Below are positions 1 through 8,095 of a DNA stretch of 40,644 bases, one piece after another. A program made the translations under genes and the position numbers. Below the pieces are notes generated by a model, which was given only the letters and a program-made list of their open reading frames with translations, was not told the origin of the DNA and did not search any database. The stretch comes from JBBDNV01 sp040877415 (GTDB lineage: Bacteria > Planctomycetota > Planctomycetia > Pirellulales > PALSA-1355). The stretch is from positions 1 through 40,644 of the forward strand of contig JBBDNV010000017.1 in NCBI GenBank assembly GCA_040877415.1, in the 5' to 3' direction. Position 1 is the first letter of the stretch, and every line of letters begins with the position of its first letter.

Positions 1-98
1 GCGAAAAACGGCGGTCGCGAGGTGCCTGTCCCAGTTTTTCAACACGCTGCTAGGGTGCCAGGTTGTCGCGCCCCGCCTTCGAAGGTCAGGAGTTTGCC

Positions 99-1142
99 AT
101 GTTCGAGCTGTTTGCCCAAAGGACATCGGTCGGCAATTTGATCGTCATCATTCTGGTCGGCGCCGGGGTGGTGGTGCTGTTGATCTTTCTTGCCGTTTTT
201 GCCCGCTATTTCCGGCTGTGGATCCAATCGCTGACGACCGGCGCCCGGATCGGTATTTTCGACCTGTTGGGAATGACGTTCCGCAAGGTGAATCCCACGG
301 TGATCGTGCGGTCGAAGATCATGGCCGTGCAGGCCGGGTTGACCGACGAGATGGGCATCACCAGCAAAACGCTCGAAGCGCATTACCTGGCCGGCGGCAA
401 CGTGCCCTTGGTGATTCGTTCGATCATCGCGGCCAGGAAGGCCAAGACCATTGACCTCGATTTCAAGCTGGCCACGGCCATCGACCTGGCCGGCCGCAAC
501 GTGCTCGAGGCCGTGCAGACCAGCGTTTATCCCAAAGTGATCGACTGTCCCGCGCGCGGCTCGGCCCGCGAATCGCTCGACGCGGTGGCCAAAAACGGCA
601 TCCAACTGAAGGTCAAGGCCCGGGTCACCGTGCGGGCCAACTTGAATCAGATCATCGGCGGCGCCACGGAAGAGACGATCATTGCCCGGGTGGGCGAGGG
701 GATCGTCAGCGCGATCGGGTCGGCCGATTCCCACATGGAGGTACTGGAAAAGCCGGATCGGATCTCCAAGGCCGTGTTGGCCAGGCGGCTCGATTCTCAG
801 ACCGCCTTTGAAATCGTCTCGATCGACATCTCCGACATCGACGTGGGGGACAACATCGGCGCCCGGCTGCAGGCCGACCAGGCCGAGGCCGATACGCGCG
901 TCGCCCGGGCCCAGGCCGAAGGCCGCCGGGCAATGGCCGTGTCCCAGGAACAGGAAATGTTCGCCAAGATGGAGGAAAGCCGCGCCAAGGTGGTCGAGGC
1001 CGAAGCCGAAGTGCCCAAGGCCATGGCCAAGGCGTTTCGCGACGGGCACCTGGGAATCATGGACTATTACAAGCTGCGCAACGTGCAGGCCGATACCGAT
1101 ATGCGCAAAAGTATCGCCGGCACGCCCGTGGCCAGAACGTAG
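99..1142 (+). CDS. floA: Flotillin-like protein FloA
   Basis: The 347-residue protein has one N-terminal membrane segment (about residues 13-36), then the SPFH-type body of bacterial flotillin-like FloA, and an Ala/Glu/Arg-rich helical tail (about 265-320) of the kind that mediates oligomerisation. The stretch after the membrane anchor, including GMTFRKVNPTVIV, is typical of FloA. The family forms membrane microdomain scaffolds and is anchored on the cytoplasmic side. I chose the ATG at 99 because CAGGAG lies 6-7 bases upstream; the in-frame TTG at 63 has no such site and would place a polar leader before the anchor. FloA genes often follow an nfeD gene, which would lie outside this window. 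The next gene starts 61 bases downstream on the same strand and is probably co-transcribed. Family assignment is confident; the role in this organism is inferred. Confidence 0.93.
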   Translation: MFELFAQRTSVGNLIVIILVGAGVVVLLIFLAVFARYFRLWIQSLTTGARIGIFDLLGMTFRKVNPTVIVRSKIMAVQAGLTDEMGITSKTLEAHYLAGGNVPLVIRSIIAARKAKTIDLDFKLATAIDLAGRNVLEAVQTSVYPKVIDCPARGSARESLDAVAKNGIQLKVKARVTVRANLNQIIGGATEETIIARVGEGIVSAIGSADSHMEVLEKPDRISKAVLARRLDSQTAFEIVSIDISDIDVGDNIGARLQADQAEADTRVARAQAEGRRAMAVSQEQEMFAKMEESRAKVVEAEAEVPKAMAKAFRDGHLGIMDYYKLRNVQADTDMRKSIAGTPVART

Positions 1143-1203
1143 CATTCCCCCGGCGGCGATACCGCCGGGATTGACGGTGCTCGAAAGGCAACAGGCCGCA
1201 ATC

Positions 1204-1896
1204 ATGTTCGACGTCACGCTCATCGCGGCCGACTGGTGGAGCTGGCTGATTCCAGCCGTCTTCATCATCGTCTACCTCGTCAATCACCTGTTGACGGGGA
1301 AGGCCGAGGGCGCAAAGCAGCGCGACGCCGCAGCGCGACGCCGCGGTGGGGCCGGCGAGCGGCCGCTGCGCCCCCAACAAGCCCCGCAGCAAGGCGGGCA
1401 ATCGCAGCTCAACGCCGAGATCGATCAATTTCTCAAGCGGGCCAACGAACGGCGCATGGAAAAGGCGCGCCGCGAAACGCCCGCCGCCGGCGCGCCCAAA
1501 CCGCCGCTCGCGCCGCCACCCCAGCCCCTGCGCGAGCAACCCCTCGAGATCGAGCCGCTCGAACACCACGGTTTCGACGCCGTCGAGGAGTCGGTGAAGC
1601 AACACCTGGGCAACCGCGGCTTCGAGCAGCGGGCCGAACACCTGGCCGACGATATCGCGCGCGCCGAAGGGGACATGGAGCGGCATTTGCAGCAGGCGTT
1701 CGGCCACCGCGTGGGCACGCTGGGGAGCGTCGATCCGGTCGCCCCCACGACCCCCGTGACCGACGTCCGGCCCTCGACCGCCGACGACCGTTTGGCCGCC
1801 GCCAAAGCGCTGGCTGGGCTTTTGGCGAATCAAGAGAACATCAGGCAGGCGGTCGTGCTCAAGGAAATCCTAGAGCGCCCCATCGATCGCTGGTAG
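1204..1896 (+). CDS. Membrane-anchored unknown protein next to floA
   Basis: This 230-residue protein starts with a short exposed segment and one hydrophobic stretch (about residues 12-30, rich in I, V, L and W). A low-complexity basic and Pro/Gln/Arg-rich linker follows (about 35-125), then a more acidic helical C-terminal part (about 125-230). No enzymatic motif is visible. The close spacing after floA on the same strand suggests a shared transcript and perhaps a partner protein of the flotillin assembly, which is inference from position only. The third-position G+C bias matches the neighbours. The annotated start is the first ATG after the floA stop in this frame. Confidence 0.7.
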   Translation: MFDVTLIAADWWSWLIPAVFIIVYLVNHLLTGKAEGAKQRDAAARRRGGAGERPLRPQQAPQQGGQSQLNAEIDQFLKRANERRMEKARRETPAAGAPKPPLAPPPQPLREQPLEIEPLEHHGFDAVEESVKQHLGNRGFEQRAEHLADDIARAEGDMERHLQQAFGHRVGTLGSVDPVAPTTPVTDVRPSTADDRLAAAKALAGLLANQENIRQAVVLKEILERPIDRW

Positions 1897-1963
1897 AATG
1901 CCTGCCTCGCTAGCGGCGCTGTCCCCGACTCGACTCACTGCCACGCGCGAGGAAGCACTCTCC

Positions 1964-2881
1964 ATGGCACCTCCAAAGATCGTTCCCGGCCTGGCGCGCA
2001 TCGGCTGGATCGGCACCGGCGTGATGGGCACCAGCATGTGCGGCCACCTGCTGGCCGCCGGCTTTTCCGCCACCGTGTTCAACCGCTCGAAGGCCAAGGC
2101 CCAGGGGTTGGTCAGCAAAGGGGCACGCTGGGCCGAGAGCCCCAAAGCCGTGGCCGAAGCGTCCGACGTCGTCTTCACCATCGTCGGCTTTCCCACCGAC
2201 GTTCGCAGCGTTGTCCTGGGTTCCGACGGGACCCTTGCCGGCAGCCGGCCGGGCACGATTCTCGTGGATATGACCACCAGCGAACCGTCGCTGGCAGTCG
2301 AGATCGCCCTGGCGGCCAAGAAAAACGACGTGCACAGCGTCGATGCGCCCGTTTCCGGCGGCGACGTGGGGGCCCGCGAAGCTCGGCTGTCGATCATGAT
2401 CGGCGGCGACAAGGAGGTTGTCGAGGCCCTTGCGCCCTGCTGGCAGGCCATGGGCAAGACCATCGTCCACCAGGGCCCAGCGGGCGCCGGACAGCACACC
2501 AAAATGGTCAATCAAACGCTGATCGCCAGCGGCATGGTCGGCGTCTGCGAGGCCTTGCTCTACGGCTATCGGGCCGGGCTCGACCTGGAAGTGGTGATGC
2601 AATCGGTCGCCTCGGGCGCGGCCGGCAGTTGGTCGCTTTCGAACCTGGGCCCGCGGATCATCGCGGGGAATTTCGAGCCGGGCTTCTTCGTGGAACATTT
2701 CATTAAGGACATGGGCATTGCGCTGGCCGAATCGAAACGGATGAAGCTTTCGATGCCGGGCTTGGCGCTGGCGCATCAGCTTTACCTTTCGCTGGCGGCC
2801 TGCGGACACGGCCGCGACGGCACGCACGCCTTGCAACTGGCCCTGGCCAGCATGGCGGGGATTGATTGGAAGAATCGCTAA
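1964..2881 (+). CDS. NAD(P)-dependent 3-hydroxyisobutyrate dehydrogenase-family oxidoreductase
   Basis: The 305-residue product has the full architecture of the beta-hydroxyacid dehydrogenase family. An N-terminal Rossmann fold carries the dinucleotide motif GWIGTGVMG (residues 14-22). The substrate-binding signature DAPVSGGDVGA lies around 128-138, and the catalytic lysine with its asparagine partner (K180, N183) is in GAGQHTKMVNQ. A helical C-terminal domain follows. Members reduce or oxidise small beta-hydroxyacids such as 3-hydroxyisobutyrate, tartronate semialdehyde or succinic semialdehyde in the cytoplasm; the exact substrate cannot be read from sequence. I chose the ATG at 1964 because GCGAGGAAG sits about 10 bases upstream and the Rossmann fold begins soon after; an in-frame ATG at 1898 would add 22 residues with no family counterpart. 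Confidence 0.92.
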   Translation: MAPPKIVPGLARIGWIGTGVMGTSMCGHLLAAGFSATVFNRSKAKAQGLVSKGARWAESPKAVAEASDVVFTIVGFPTDVRSVVLGSDGTLAGSRPGTILVDMTTSEPSLAVEIALAAKKNDVHSVDAPVSGGDVGAREARLSIMIGGDKEVVEALAPCWQAMGKTIVHQGPAGAGQHTKMVNQTLIASGMVGVCEALLYGYRAGLDLEVVMQSVASGAAGSWSLSNLGPRIIAGNFEPGFFVEHFIKDMGIALAESKRMKLSMPGLALAHQLYLSLAACGHGRDGTHALQLALASMAGIDWKNR

Positions 2882-3067
2882 ATCCCGCACCAGGCGACCG
2901 TCGTTTGAGCGGGTTTTGCACGCCCCCCCGGCCGACCCGCTTGGCCCCGCGCCGGCCGATGGCGTAGCCTTTCTGTGCTCGCCGGTGCGTGAGTTTGCTT
3001 CCCGCCACCAGGTCCGCACGAGAGACCCGCCGCGGATCTCGGCTCAAAAACGTCAGGGCCAAAGCCC

Positions 3068-3493
3068 ATGTTAACCCTACCCTTGGAAACGGCGTCCCCA
3101 GTCCGCACGACTGCCCGACACAACATTCTGATTGTCGACGACGACGAAGCGACAGCCGAGATTCTCAGCAGGCGGCTGAGCCGGCAAGGATTCGGCACTT
3201 TCGTCGCCGGCTCGGGCAAGCTGGCTCTCGAGCTGGCCCGCTCGGAAAAGCCGGACTGCATCCTGCTCGATCTGCGGCTGCCCGACGTCGACGGCTTCGA
3301 GCTGTGTCAGGACCTGGTCGATTCCCAAAAGACCAGCGAGATCCCCGTGATCATCGTCAGCGGCCTGGAACGGCCCGACATCATCCGCCGCTCGCGCGCG
3401 GCCGGCTGTCAATACTACGTCCGCAAGCCGTACGATCCCAACGCGCTGTTGACCCTGATTCGCCAGGCGATCGACGAAGCGCGCGAGGGTTAG
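3068..3493 (+). CDS. Stand-alone response regulator receiver protein
   Basis: This 141-residue protein is a single receiver domain without an output domain. The acidic pocket is D24-D26 (LIVDDDE), the phosphoacceptor aspartate is D68 (ILLDLRLPDVDGFEL), the switch Ser is S98 (IIVSG) and the conserved lysine is K120 (VRKPYDP). Single-domain receivers work as phosphorelay intermediates or bind partner proteins directly. No histidine kinase is present in the window, so the cognate kinase is unknown. The 186-base gap upstream leaves room for its own promoter. Just after the stop begins a pair of tandem 75-base repeats. Confidence 0.92.
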   Translation: MLTLPLETASPVRTTARHNILIVDDDEATAEILSRRLSRQGFGTFVAGSGKLALELARSEKPDCILLDLRLPDVDGFELCQDLVDSQKTSEIPVIIVSGLERPDIIRRSRAAGCQYYVRKPYDPNALLTLIRQAIDEAREG

Positions 3494-3502
3494 TGCACGG
3501 AT

Positions 3503-3650
3503 GTAGGTCAGGGCTTGCCCTGACAACGGATGCTGACACGTACGGCGCTGAATGCGGATCGCGATTCCTGTCAGGACGTAGGTCAGGGCTTGCCCTGACA
3601 ACGGATGCTGACACGCACGGCGCTCGACGCGGATCGCGATTCCTGTCAGG
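3503..3650. repeat. Two tandem 75-bp repeats with an inverted end
   Basis: Two nearly identical units start at 3503 and 3578 with the shared opening GTAGGTCAGGGCTTGCCCTG and share a middle (GGATGCTGACACG) and an end (GATTCCTGTCAGG). A few substitutions separate them, mostly around TACGGCGCTGAATG versus CACGGCGCTCGACG. The opening holds a small palindrome (CAGGGCTTGCCCTG). Directly after the second unit, CCTGACCTAC (3657-3666) is the reverse complement of the opening GTAGGTCAGG, so the whole block is bounded by inverted ends. It lies between convergent genes and reaches the 3' end of the minus-strand gene that stops at 3663. Confidence 0.85.
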
Positions 3651-3662
3651 CCGAGGCCTGAC

Positions 3663-5006
3663 CTACGGGATTCCGACCGGTTCGACGCCCGGCGGTTCGC
3701 GGGTTTCGTCGGTGATGATTTTCCAGGTGGCGCCCATTTCGCGCATCGCGCGGAAATCGACCGGGGCGTAGGCCACGTCGAGGTGCGGGGTCGGCAGCAG
3801 CTTGCCGCCGGCCAAGCGCGAATCCATGGCCGACTCGAGCACGCCGCTGGCCAACAACGTGCGCTGGACCGGGTAGGGCGCTTTCTTCTCGCGAAAATGC
3901 GTCTGGATCGCGTGCGAGAGGGCCTTGAACAGATTGCGGTTCTGCCAGGGGCCGACGTAATACGCGGTGGCCAGCGGCACTTCCCGACCCTTCAGGCGGC
4001 AGGCAAAGTTCCAGCGGATGCCGTCGTTGCCCACTTTCATGGCCACGCCGCGCAGTCCGTCGCGATAGTGCACGACGATCGCGTGCACGGGCGGCTTTTC
4101 GCCGATCGGCGACGTGCCGCGCGAGGCGATGTACCGCACGAGCTCGCGGTTCGCGCCGAGTTCGGCCGCCATGGCCGCGGCCGCTAGCTCGCTGGACCAG
4201 ACTCCCGCCGAGGCCGCTTTCCACAAGGACTCGCCTTCCAGGAACTGCACCTCGCGGACGCCCGTTTCGCCGCCCCGGCGGGCTTCGACTTGCGACTGGA
4301 GCACTTCCAGAGCATGGAAGTCGTAACCTTCCAGGCCGCCGCCGTGGATCGAAACGGCTTCGTCGATCTCGGCCTCGGCCGGCAACTCCAAAGGCGGGCG
4401 CCGCTCGGCCAAGGGGACCGAACTGCCCGCCATCAGTGGGAAGCCCATTTCGCGGGCCACCTCGACCATCTCCTTGGCCCAATCAAAGCGGTACGAAAGG
4501 TGCTTGTCGTTAAACACCGGCACCGAGCGGCCGCTGCGCTTGAACACGGCCACGATCTGGTCGAAGAACTCTTTGCGCGGATACTGGACCTGGCCCTTGG
4601 CGTTGGTGGGATAGTTGCCGTGCTCGCCGATCAAGAGCACCGCGTCGACTGCCAAGGTGTCGCCGCCGGCGCACAGGGCTTCGGCGATCGAGGGATAGAT
4701 CGGGATGTTGAATTGTTTGGCCACGTCGCGCGACATGTCGCTTTCGTGAATCTGGTCGACGAAAAAGCCGGCGACGTCCATGCCCGGCTGGACGACCTGG
4801 CCGTTGAACAGGTACGGCTGGAGAAAGTTTTCCAAAATTACGTGCGCGTGACTGCGCGAATAGAACGTGTTGATGAGGGCGGCCACGCGGATCGGTTTAT
4901 CGGCCTCGGCGGCCCACGCGAGGCGGCCGGAGACGTTCACTAGCGCCGCGCCGGCGGCACATTGGGTCAGAAAGTCGCGACGATTCGGCTGCTGGCGACC
5001 GGTCAT
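3663..5006 (-). CDS. Tat-exported protein of unknown function
   Basis: The 447-residue product opens with a twin-arginine signal (RRDFLTQCAAGAALVNVSG, R9-R10), so it is likely exported folded. The mature part starts with PIRVAALINTFYSRSHAHVI and includes AVLLIGEHGNYPTNAKGQ, a SIHGGGLEGYDFHALE segment and ATAYYVGPWQNRN; it resembles the uncharacterised Tat proteins common in planctomycetes. I recognise no named domain or catalytic motif with certainty. I chose the ATG at 5006 because CAGGAG lies upstream at a suitable distance and it puts the Tat motif at the usual position; the open frame continues to 5114 but that extension is not signal-like. The stop lies inside the inverted end of the neighbouring repeat block. 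Confidence 0.82.
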   Translation of the reverse strand: MTGRQQPNRRDFLTQCAAGAALVNVSGRLAWAAEADKPIRVAALINTFYSRSHAHVILENFLQPYLFNGQVVQPGMDVAGFFVDQIHESDMSRDVAKQFNIPIYPSIAEALCAGGDTLAVDAVLLIGEHGNYPTNAKGQVQYPRKEFFDQIVAVFKRSGRSVPVFNDKHLSYRFDWAKEMVEVAREMGFPLMAGSSVPLAERRPPLELPAEAEIDEAVSIHGGGLEGYDFHALEVLQSQVEARRGGETGVREVQFLEGESLWKAASAGVWSSELAAAAMAAELGANRELVRYIASRGTSPIGEKPPVHAIVVHYRDGLRGVAMKVGNDGIRWNFACRLKGREVPLATAYYVGPWQNRNLFKALSHAIQTHFREKKAPYPVQRTLLASGVLESAMDSRLAGGKLLPTPHLDVAYAPVDFRAMREMGATWKIITDETREPPGVEPVGIP

Positions 5007-5123
5007 GGCGGGGGCTCCTGGGGGCGGGCGGGAAATCGGGGCTTTCGTGCCCTTCAATTCAACTGCGCCCGAGCGACGATTGCAAGCGCCTGCGAAACGG
5101 TCATCGGCGCGCACTCGGGCGCG

Positions 5124-5558
5124 CTACTCGCCGTAGAGTTTCCTTACCGAATCTCTCACGAGAACAATGATCGTAAAAGCTCCCAGAATCGTTCCGCACG
5201 GGAAGAACAGGCAATCAATCCCCGCGACAACAAGGGAGAACAAACGCCTCTTGCGTTTTTGCAGGCAGCGGCCCGAATAGATGGTAATGCCTCCCAGCGT
5301 CCAGCCTGCGAGTACGAAAAGCCCGGCAAAGATCGCCATGAAGACAGCCACGAACGGCGGAAAGACCGCGCGGCCCTGCGGATCGCGGAGGATTTGCGGA
5401 TCGATCGCGATCGCAATCCCAAACGCGACGTGGATGATGAAAATGCTGGCAAACAGCACCACCATTCCGCCCACGACGTAGTGGAAGATCGCCAGCAGCT
5501 TCAAATGCTCGGCGTCGACGAAGTCTTGCTGGAACGCACGGGGCCCTTCGCTCATCAT
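5124..5558 (-). CDS. Small integral membrane protein, unknown function
   Basis: The 144-residue product has three to four hydrophobic segments: about 20-47 (LLAIFHYVVGGMVVLFASIF), about 64-95 (FPPFVAVFMAIFAGLFVLAG) and about 112-135. A basic loop with RCLQKRKRR lies between the last two. No motif suggests an enzymatic role. It starts 4 bases after the stop of the upstream DoxX-like gene, so the two are likely translationally coupled, which also explains the lack of a clear ribosome binding site. A second in-frame ATG follows immediately (5555) and could be the true start. The upstream open frame to 5639 lies inside the DoxX-like gene and is rejected. Confidence 0.72.
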   Translation of the reverse strand: MMSEGPRAFQQDFVDAEHLKLLAIFHYVVGGMVVLFASIFIIHVAFGIAIAIDPQILRDPQGRAVFPPFVAVFMAIFAGLFVLAGWTLGGITIYSGRCLQKRKRRLFSLVVAGIDCLFFPCGTILGAFTIIVLVRDSVRKLYGE

Positions 5559-5562
5559 TTCA

Positions 5563-5979
5563 TTATAGGGAATGGACGCCGATCGATGGCAGCCGTCCAA
5601 CACGCTTCTCAGGCCGGGTATACCAATACGCCCAGGCAATGAATACGCCCTGCAAGGGGAGACGCAACAGATGCGCCCTCGGGCCGGCTTCGGGAATCAA
5701 TTCCTGGTGCAGGTACACGTGGATGTTGGCCGGAAACACGGCGATCAGTAGCGCAATGATTCCCCAGGCGGCCAGCCGCGTTGTGCGCCCAACCATCAGC
5801 ATCGCGCCGAACAGCACCTCGAAAACGCCGCTGACGACGACCGCCGTCCGGTGCAGCTCTGCTGGAATGTAGTCGGGCATGATCTTCAGATAAAAGCCCT
5901 CGTTGACGAAATGAAGCACCCCCGCGCCCACAAAGAACACGCCGAGCAGCCATTTCAGAATTGTTTTGACGTAACGCAT
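5563..5979 (-). CDS. DoxX-like membrane protein
   Basis: This 138-residue membrane protein has four hydrophobic segments, beginning with ILKWLLGVFFVGAGVLHFVN. It has the pattern of the DoxX/DoxD-like family (GVFEVLFGAMLMVGRTTRLA, then FPANIHVYLH in the third to fourth helix region). Family members are small inner-membrane proteins linked to quinone, thiosulfate or redox-related functions; the specific role is not determinable here. It heads a two-gene minus-strand unit with the small membrane protein at 5124-5558. The divergent hydrolase gene begins at 6099, and the 119 bases between them presumably hold both promoters. Confidence 0.85.
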   Translation of the reverse strand: MRYVKTILKWLLGVFFVGAGVLHFVNEGFYLKIMPDYIPAELHRTAVVVSGVFEVLFGAMLMVGRTTRLAAWGIIALLIAVFPANIHVYLHQELIPEAGPRAHLLRLPLQGVFIAWAYWYTRPEKRVGRLPSIGVHSL

Positions 5980-6098
5980 GAAATCGCCAAGAAAAGCCCG
6001 GCCGACGCGAACAACAAGGTTGGTGCATCATAGCAGCGCGGGCTGATAAAATGCACGACTCGGACCTTGGTGGCCCCTCGCCTGCACGGAGAAATGCA

Positions 6099-7214
6099 AT
6101 GAACTCGCGAAACCTGTCATTCCTAATCGCCCGCGCGCGACTGGCCGTGTTCGGCTTTGTCGTGATCTTGGCGGCCCCATGGGTCGCCGCGGCCGAGCTT
6201 TCGGCCGAAACGAAAGCGGCGGTCGACGCCGCGGTTGAAGCATTCATGAAGAAAGCGAAGGCGCCGGGATTGTCGGCCGCGATCGCCGTCGACGGCGAGG
6301 TGTGCTACGAGCACGGCTACGGGCTGGCCGACGTCGAAAACAATGTGCCGGCCACGGCCGAGACCATTTATCGGCTGGCGTCGATCTCCAAAATGCTCAC
6401 CGCCACCGCGGTCATGCAACTGGTGGAACAGGGCAAGCTCGACCTCGAAGCGCCGATCCAGAATTACGTTCCCGGCTTTCCCGAAAAGCAAGCGCCGATC
6501 ACCTGCGAGCTGCTGCTAAAGCATCAAAGCGGCATCCGGCACTACAAGGGCGACGAAGTGCGCAGCAACGTCGCTTACGCCCACGTGGCCGATGCGTTCC
6601 GCGTTTTCAAGGACGACCCGCTGTTGTTCACGCCGGGCGAAAAGTATTCGTACACGACCTACGGCTTCTGCGTGCTGGGCGCGGCGATCGAAGGGGCCTC
6701 GGGGCAGAACTACGTCAGCTACCTCGACGAGCACATCTTCCGGCCCTCCGGCATGAAGACGATTCAAGCGGACAGGGTGCACAACATTATCCCGCACCGG
6801 GCTGCCGGCTACCGCCGGAGCGGGCCGCTACTGGTCAACGACATCCAGGTTGACGTCTCGAACAAGATTCCCGGCGGCGGCTGGTGTGCGACTCCCGGCG
6901 ACCTGGCCCGCTTTGCCGTCGCCCTGTCCCAGGGGAAGCTGGTCAGCTCCGAAACGTTGGAACGCATGTGGACCCCGCAAAAGACTTCAAAGGGCGCCGA
7001 GACCCCGGTCGGCTACGGCTGTTTCATGCGCACGATCGACGGCGACCGCCGCATCGACCACGGCGGCGGCCAGCCGAAAGTGTCGACGTTTCTCACGTTC
7101 TCGCCGGCCCAAAAAACGGCCGTGGCCGTGATGTGCAACCTGCGCAACGCGCCGGTCGAGGCGCTGGCCGACGAACTGCTGAAAATCGTCCGCGAACCCT
7201 CAACAGCCCGCTAG
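6099..7214 (+). CDS. Exported serine hydrolase, class C beta-lactamase / LACTB-like family
   Basis: The 371-residue product has an N-terminal signal peptide (hydrophobic core about residues 15-30, ending near WVAAAE) and a full beta-lactamase/transpeptidase-like fold of family S12. The nucleophile motif is SISK (S95, K98). The second motif is KYSYTTYG (Y183-Y188), closer to the YSTYG form of LACTB-like peptidases than to the YxN of AmpC. The third motif is HGGG at 321, replacing the KTG triad. Such proteins act on peptides, peptidoglycan-type D-amino acid bonds or esters in the periplasm; real beta-lactamase activity should not be assumed. I chose the ATG at 6099 because GGAGAAA lies upstream and a signal peptide follows directly; the ATG at 6051 would add 16 polar residues. 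Confidence 0.9.
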   Translation: MNSRNLSFLIARARLAVFGFVVILAAPWVAAAELSAETKAAVDAAVEAFMKKAKAPGLSAAIAVDGEVCYEHGYGLADVENNVPATAETIYRLASISKMLTATAVMQLVEQGKLDLEAPIQNYVPGFPEKQAPITCELLLKHQSGIRHYKGDEVRSNVAYAHVADAFRVFKDDPLLFTPGEKYSYTTYGFCVLGAAIEGASGQNYVSYLDEHIFRPSGMKTIQADRVHNIIPHRAAGYRRSGPLLVNDIQVDVSNKIPGGGWCATPGDLARFAVALSQGKLVSSETLERMWTPQKTSKGAETPVGYGCFMRTIDGDRRIDHGGGQPKVSTFLTFSPAQKTAVAVMCNLRNAPVEALADELLKIVREPSTAR

Positions 7215-7305
7215 CCGCGAAAGAAACGTCCCGGGCTGGAAACCGACGTCGCGGCCGGCAAAAACTCCCCACGAAAAACCCCCTTCCGCTTTATGGGGTC
7301 CGCCC

Positions 7306-7311
7306 TATAAT
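7306..7311 (+). promoter_or_regulatory. Possible -10 box for the rpmI-rplT operon
   Basis: A perfect TATAAT sits 72 bases before rpmI, in the only gap where the ribosomal protein operon could have its own promoter. The -35 region is weak: the best candidate, TTCCGC at 7284, has a 16-base spacer. The leader that follows contains the G/C-rich partial inverted repeat GGGGCCCCCGAGGCC near 7331-7345, which might form a structure. Ribosomal protein L20 autoregulates its operon through leader structures in other bacteria; no such element is recognisable here with confidence. Confidence 0.35.
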
Positions 7312-7383
7312 GACGGGTTCAGATTTGTCAGGGGCCCCCGAGGCCTTTTAAAGCGGGCAAAGGCGGACAAAGCGGATAGCAGC

Positions 7384-7587
7384 ATGCCTAAACAGAAGAC
7401 CCACAAGGGCGTCAAGAAGCGGTTTCGCGTCACGGCCGGCGGCAAGGTCAAGCACCGGCAAAGCGGCACCAGCCACCTGGCCTCGCGCAAGACCCACAAG
7501 CGCAAGCGGCTGCTGCGCGGCACCACCGTTCTGGCCCGCGAATTCACCGAACAGATCAAAGGCGCATTGGCCGGCGGAAGCTATTAG
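7384..7587 (+). CDS. rpmI: 50S ribosomal protein bL35
   Basis: The 67-residue basic protein has the bL35 pattern MPKQKTHKGVKKRFRVTAGG, then KVKHRQSGTSHLASRKTHKRKRLLR. Its length is normal for the family. It is a component of the large ribosomal subunit. It is followed 24 bases later by rplT, with a TAGACGGCG leader between. In many bacteria infC precedes this pair; here the upstream gene is an unrelated exported hydrolase, so infC is elsewhere or beyond the window. Confidence 0.97.
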   Translation: MPKQKTHKGVKKRFRVTAGGKVKHRQSGTSHLASRKTHKRKRLLRGTTVLAREFTEQIKGALAGGSY

Positions 7588-7611
7588 TAGTCTCGAAGAA
7601 GGTAGACGGCG

Positions 7612-7968
7612 ATGAGAACGGTCAAGGGAGCCGCGCGCAACAAGGCCAAGCGACGGCTGTTCAAAAAGGTCAAAGGCTATCGGGGCGGACGCGGCGGAAT
7701 GTTTCGCACCGCCAAGGAGACCCTGGTTCGCGCCGGCGTGTTCGCGTTTCGCGACCGCCGCGCACGCAAGCGCGAATTCCGCAAGCTGTGGATCATCCGC
7801 ATCAACGCGGCCTGCTGCGAGCGCGGGCTGCGCTACAGCGAATTCATCCACGGCCTGGTGAAAGCCAACGTCAACTTGGACCGCAAGACGCTTTCAGAAA
7901 TGGCGATTCACGATCCCCCCGGGTTCGACGCCGTGGTGGAGAAGGTCAAAGCCGCGCTGGCCGCTTGA
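7612..7968 (+). CDS. rplT: 50S ribosomal protein bL20
   Basis: This 118-residue basic protein matches bL20 over its full length, with VKGAARNKAKRRLFKKVKGY near the N-terminus and the family segment RRARKREFRKLWIIRINAAC. It binds 23S rRNA early in large-subunit assembly and in other bacteria represses its own operon. It lies directly after rpmI, and pheS begins 127 bases downstream. That gap contains a large palindromic repeat, which may separate or attenuate transcription of the pheS-pheT pair. Confidence 0.97.
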   Translation: MRTVKGAARNKAKRRLFKKVKGYRGGRGGMFRTAKETLVRAGVFAFRDRRARKREFRKLWIIRINAACCERGLRYSEFIHGLVKANVNLDRKTLSEMAIHDPPGFDAVVEKVKAALAA

Positions 7969-7989
7969 ATCTGCGTCCTTCCTCATACC

Positions 7990-8059
7990 AGCCCGAAGCG
8001 CAAGCGAGGGGAACCGACGCACGGCCCTTGCTAATGCTCCCTCGCTTGCGCTTCGGGCT
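7990..8059. repeat. Palindromic repeat, CGAAGCGCAAGCGAGG family (copy 1)
   Basis: A 21-base arm containing CCCGAAGCGCAAGCGAGG (7990-8010) is repeated as a perfect reverse complement at 8039-8059, with a 28-base loop. It sits between rplT and pheS. Related palindromes lie at 17343-17414 and 23351-23467, all intergenic, with the flanking words ACCAGCC or ACCAACC. The RNA would form a long hairpin in either direction. There is no T-run after it on the plus strand, so it is not a classic terminator. Confidence 0.9.
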
Positions 8060-8095
8060 AGTGTCACGAACGATCGCTAAGGGGACGCTCGGCCG

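Noticed and set aside
39..1268. A 409-codon open frame on the minus strand over floA
   Set aside because: It is antisense to floA and its neighbour, rich in His, Gly and Arg, with no recognisable pattern.
5562..5567. TATAAT just before the small membrane protein gene at 5558
   Set aside because: It spans the final codons and stop of the DoxX-like gene, and no -35 box is found at a proper distance.
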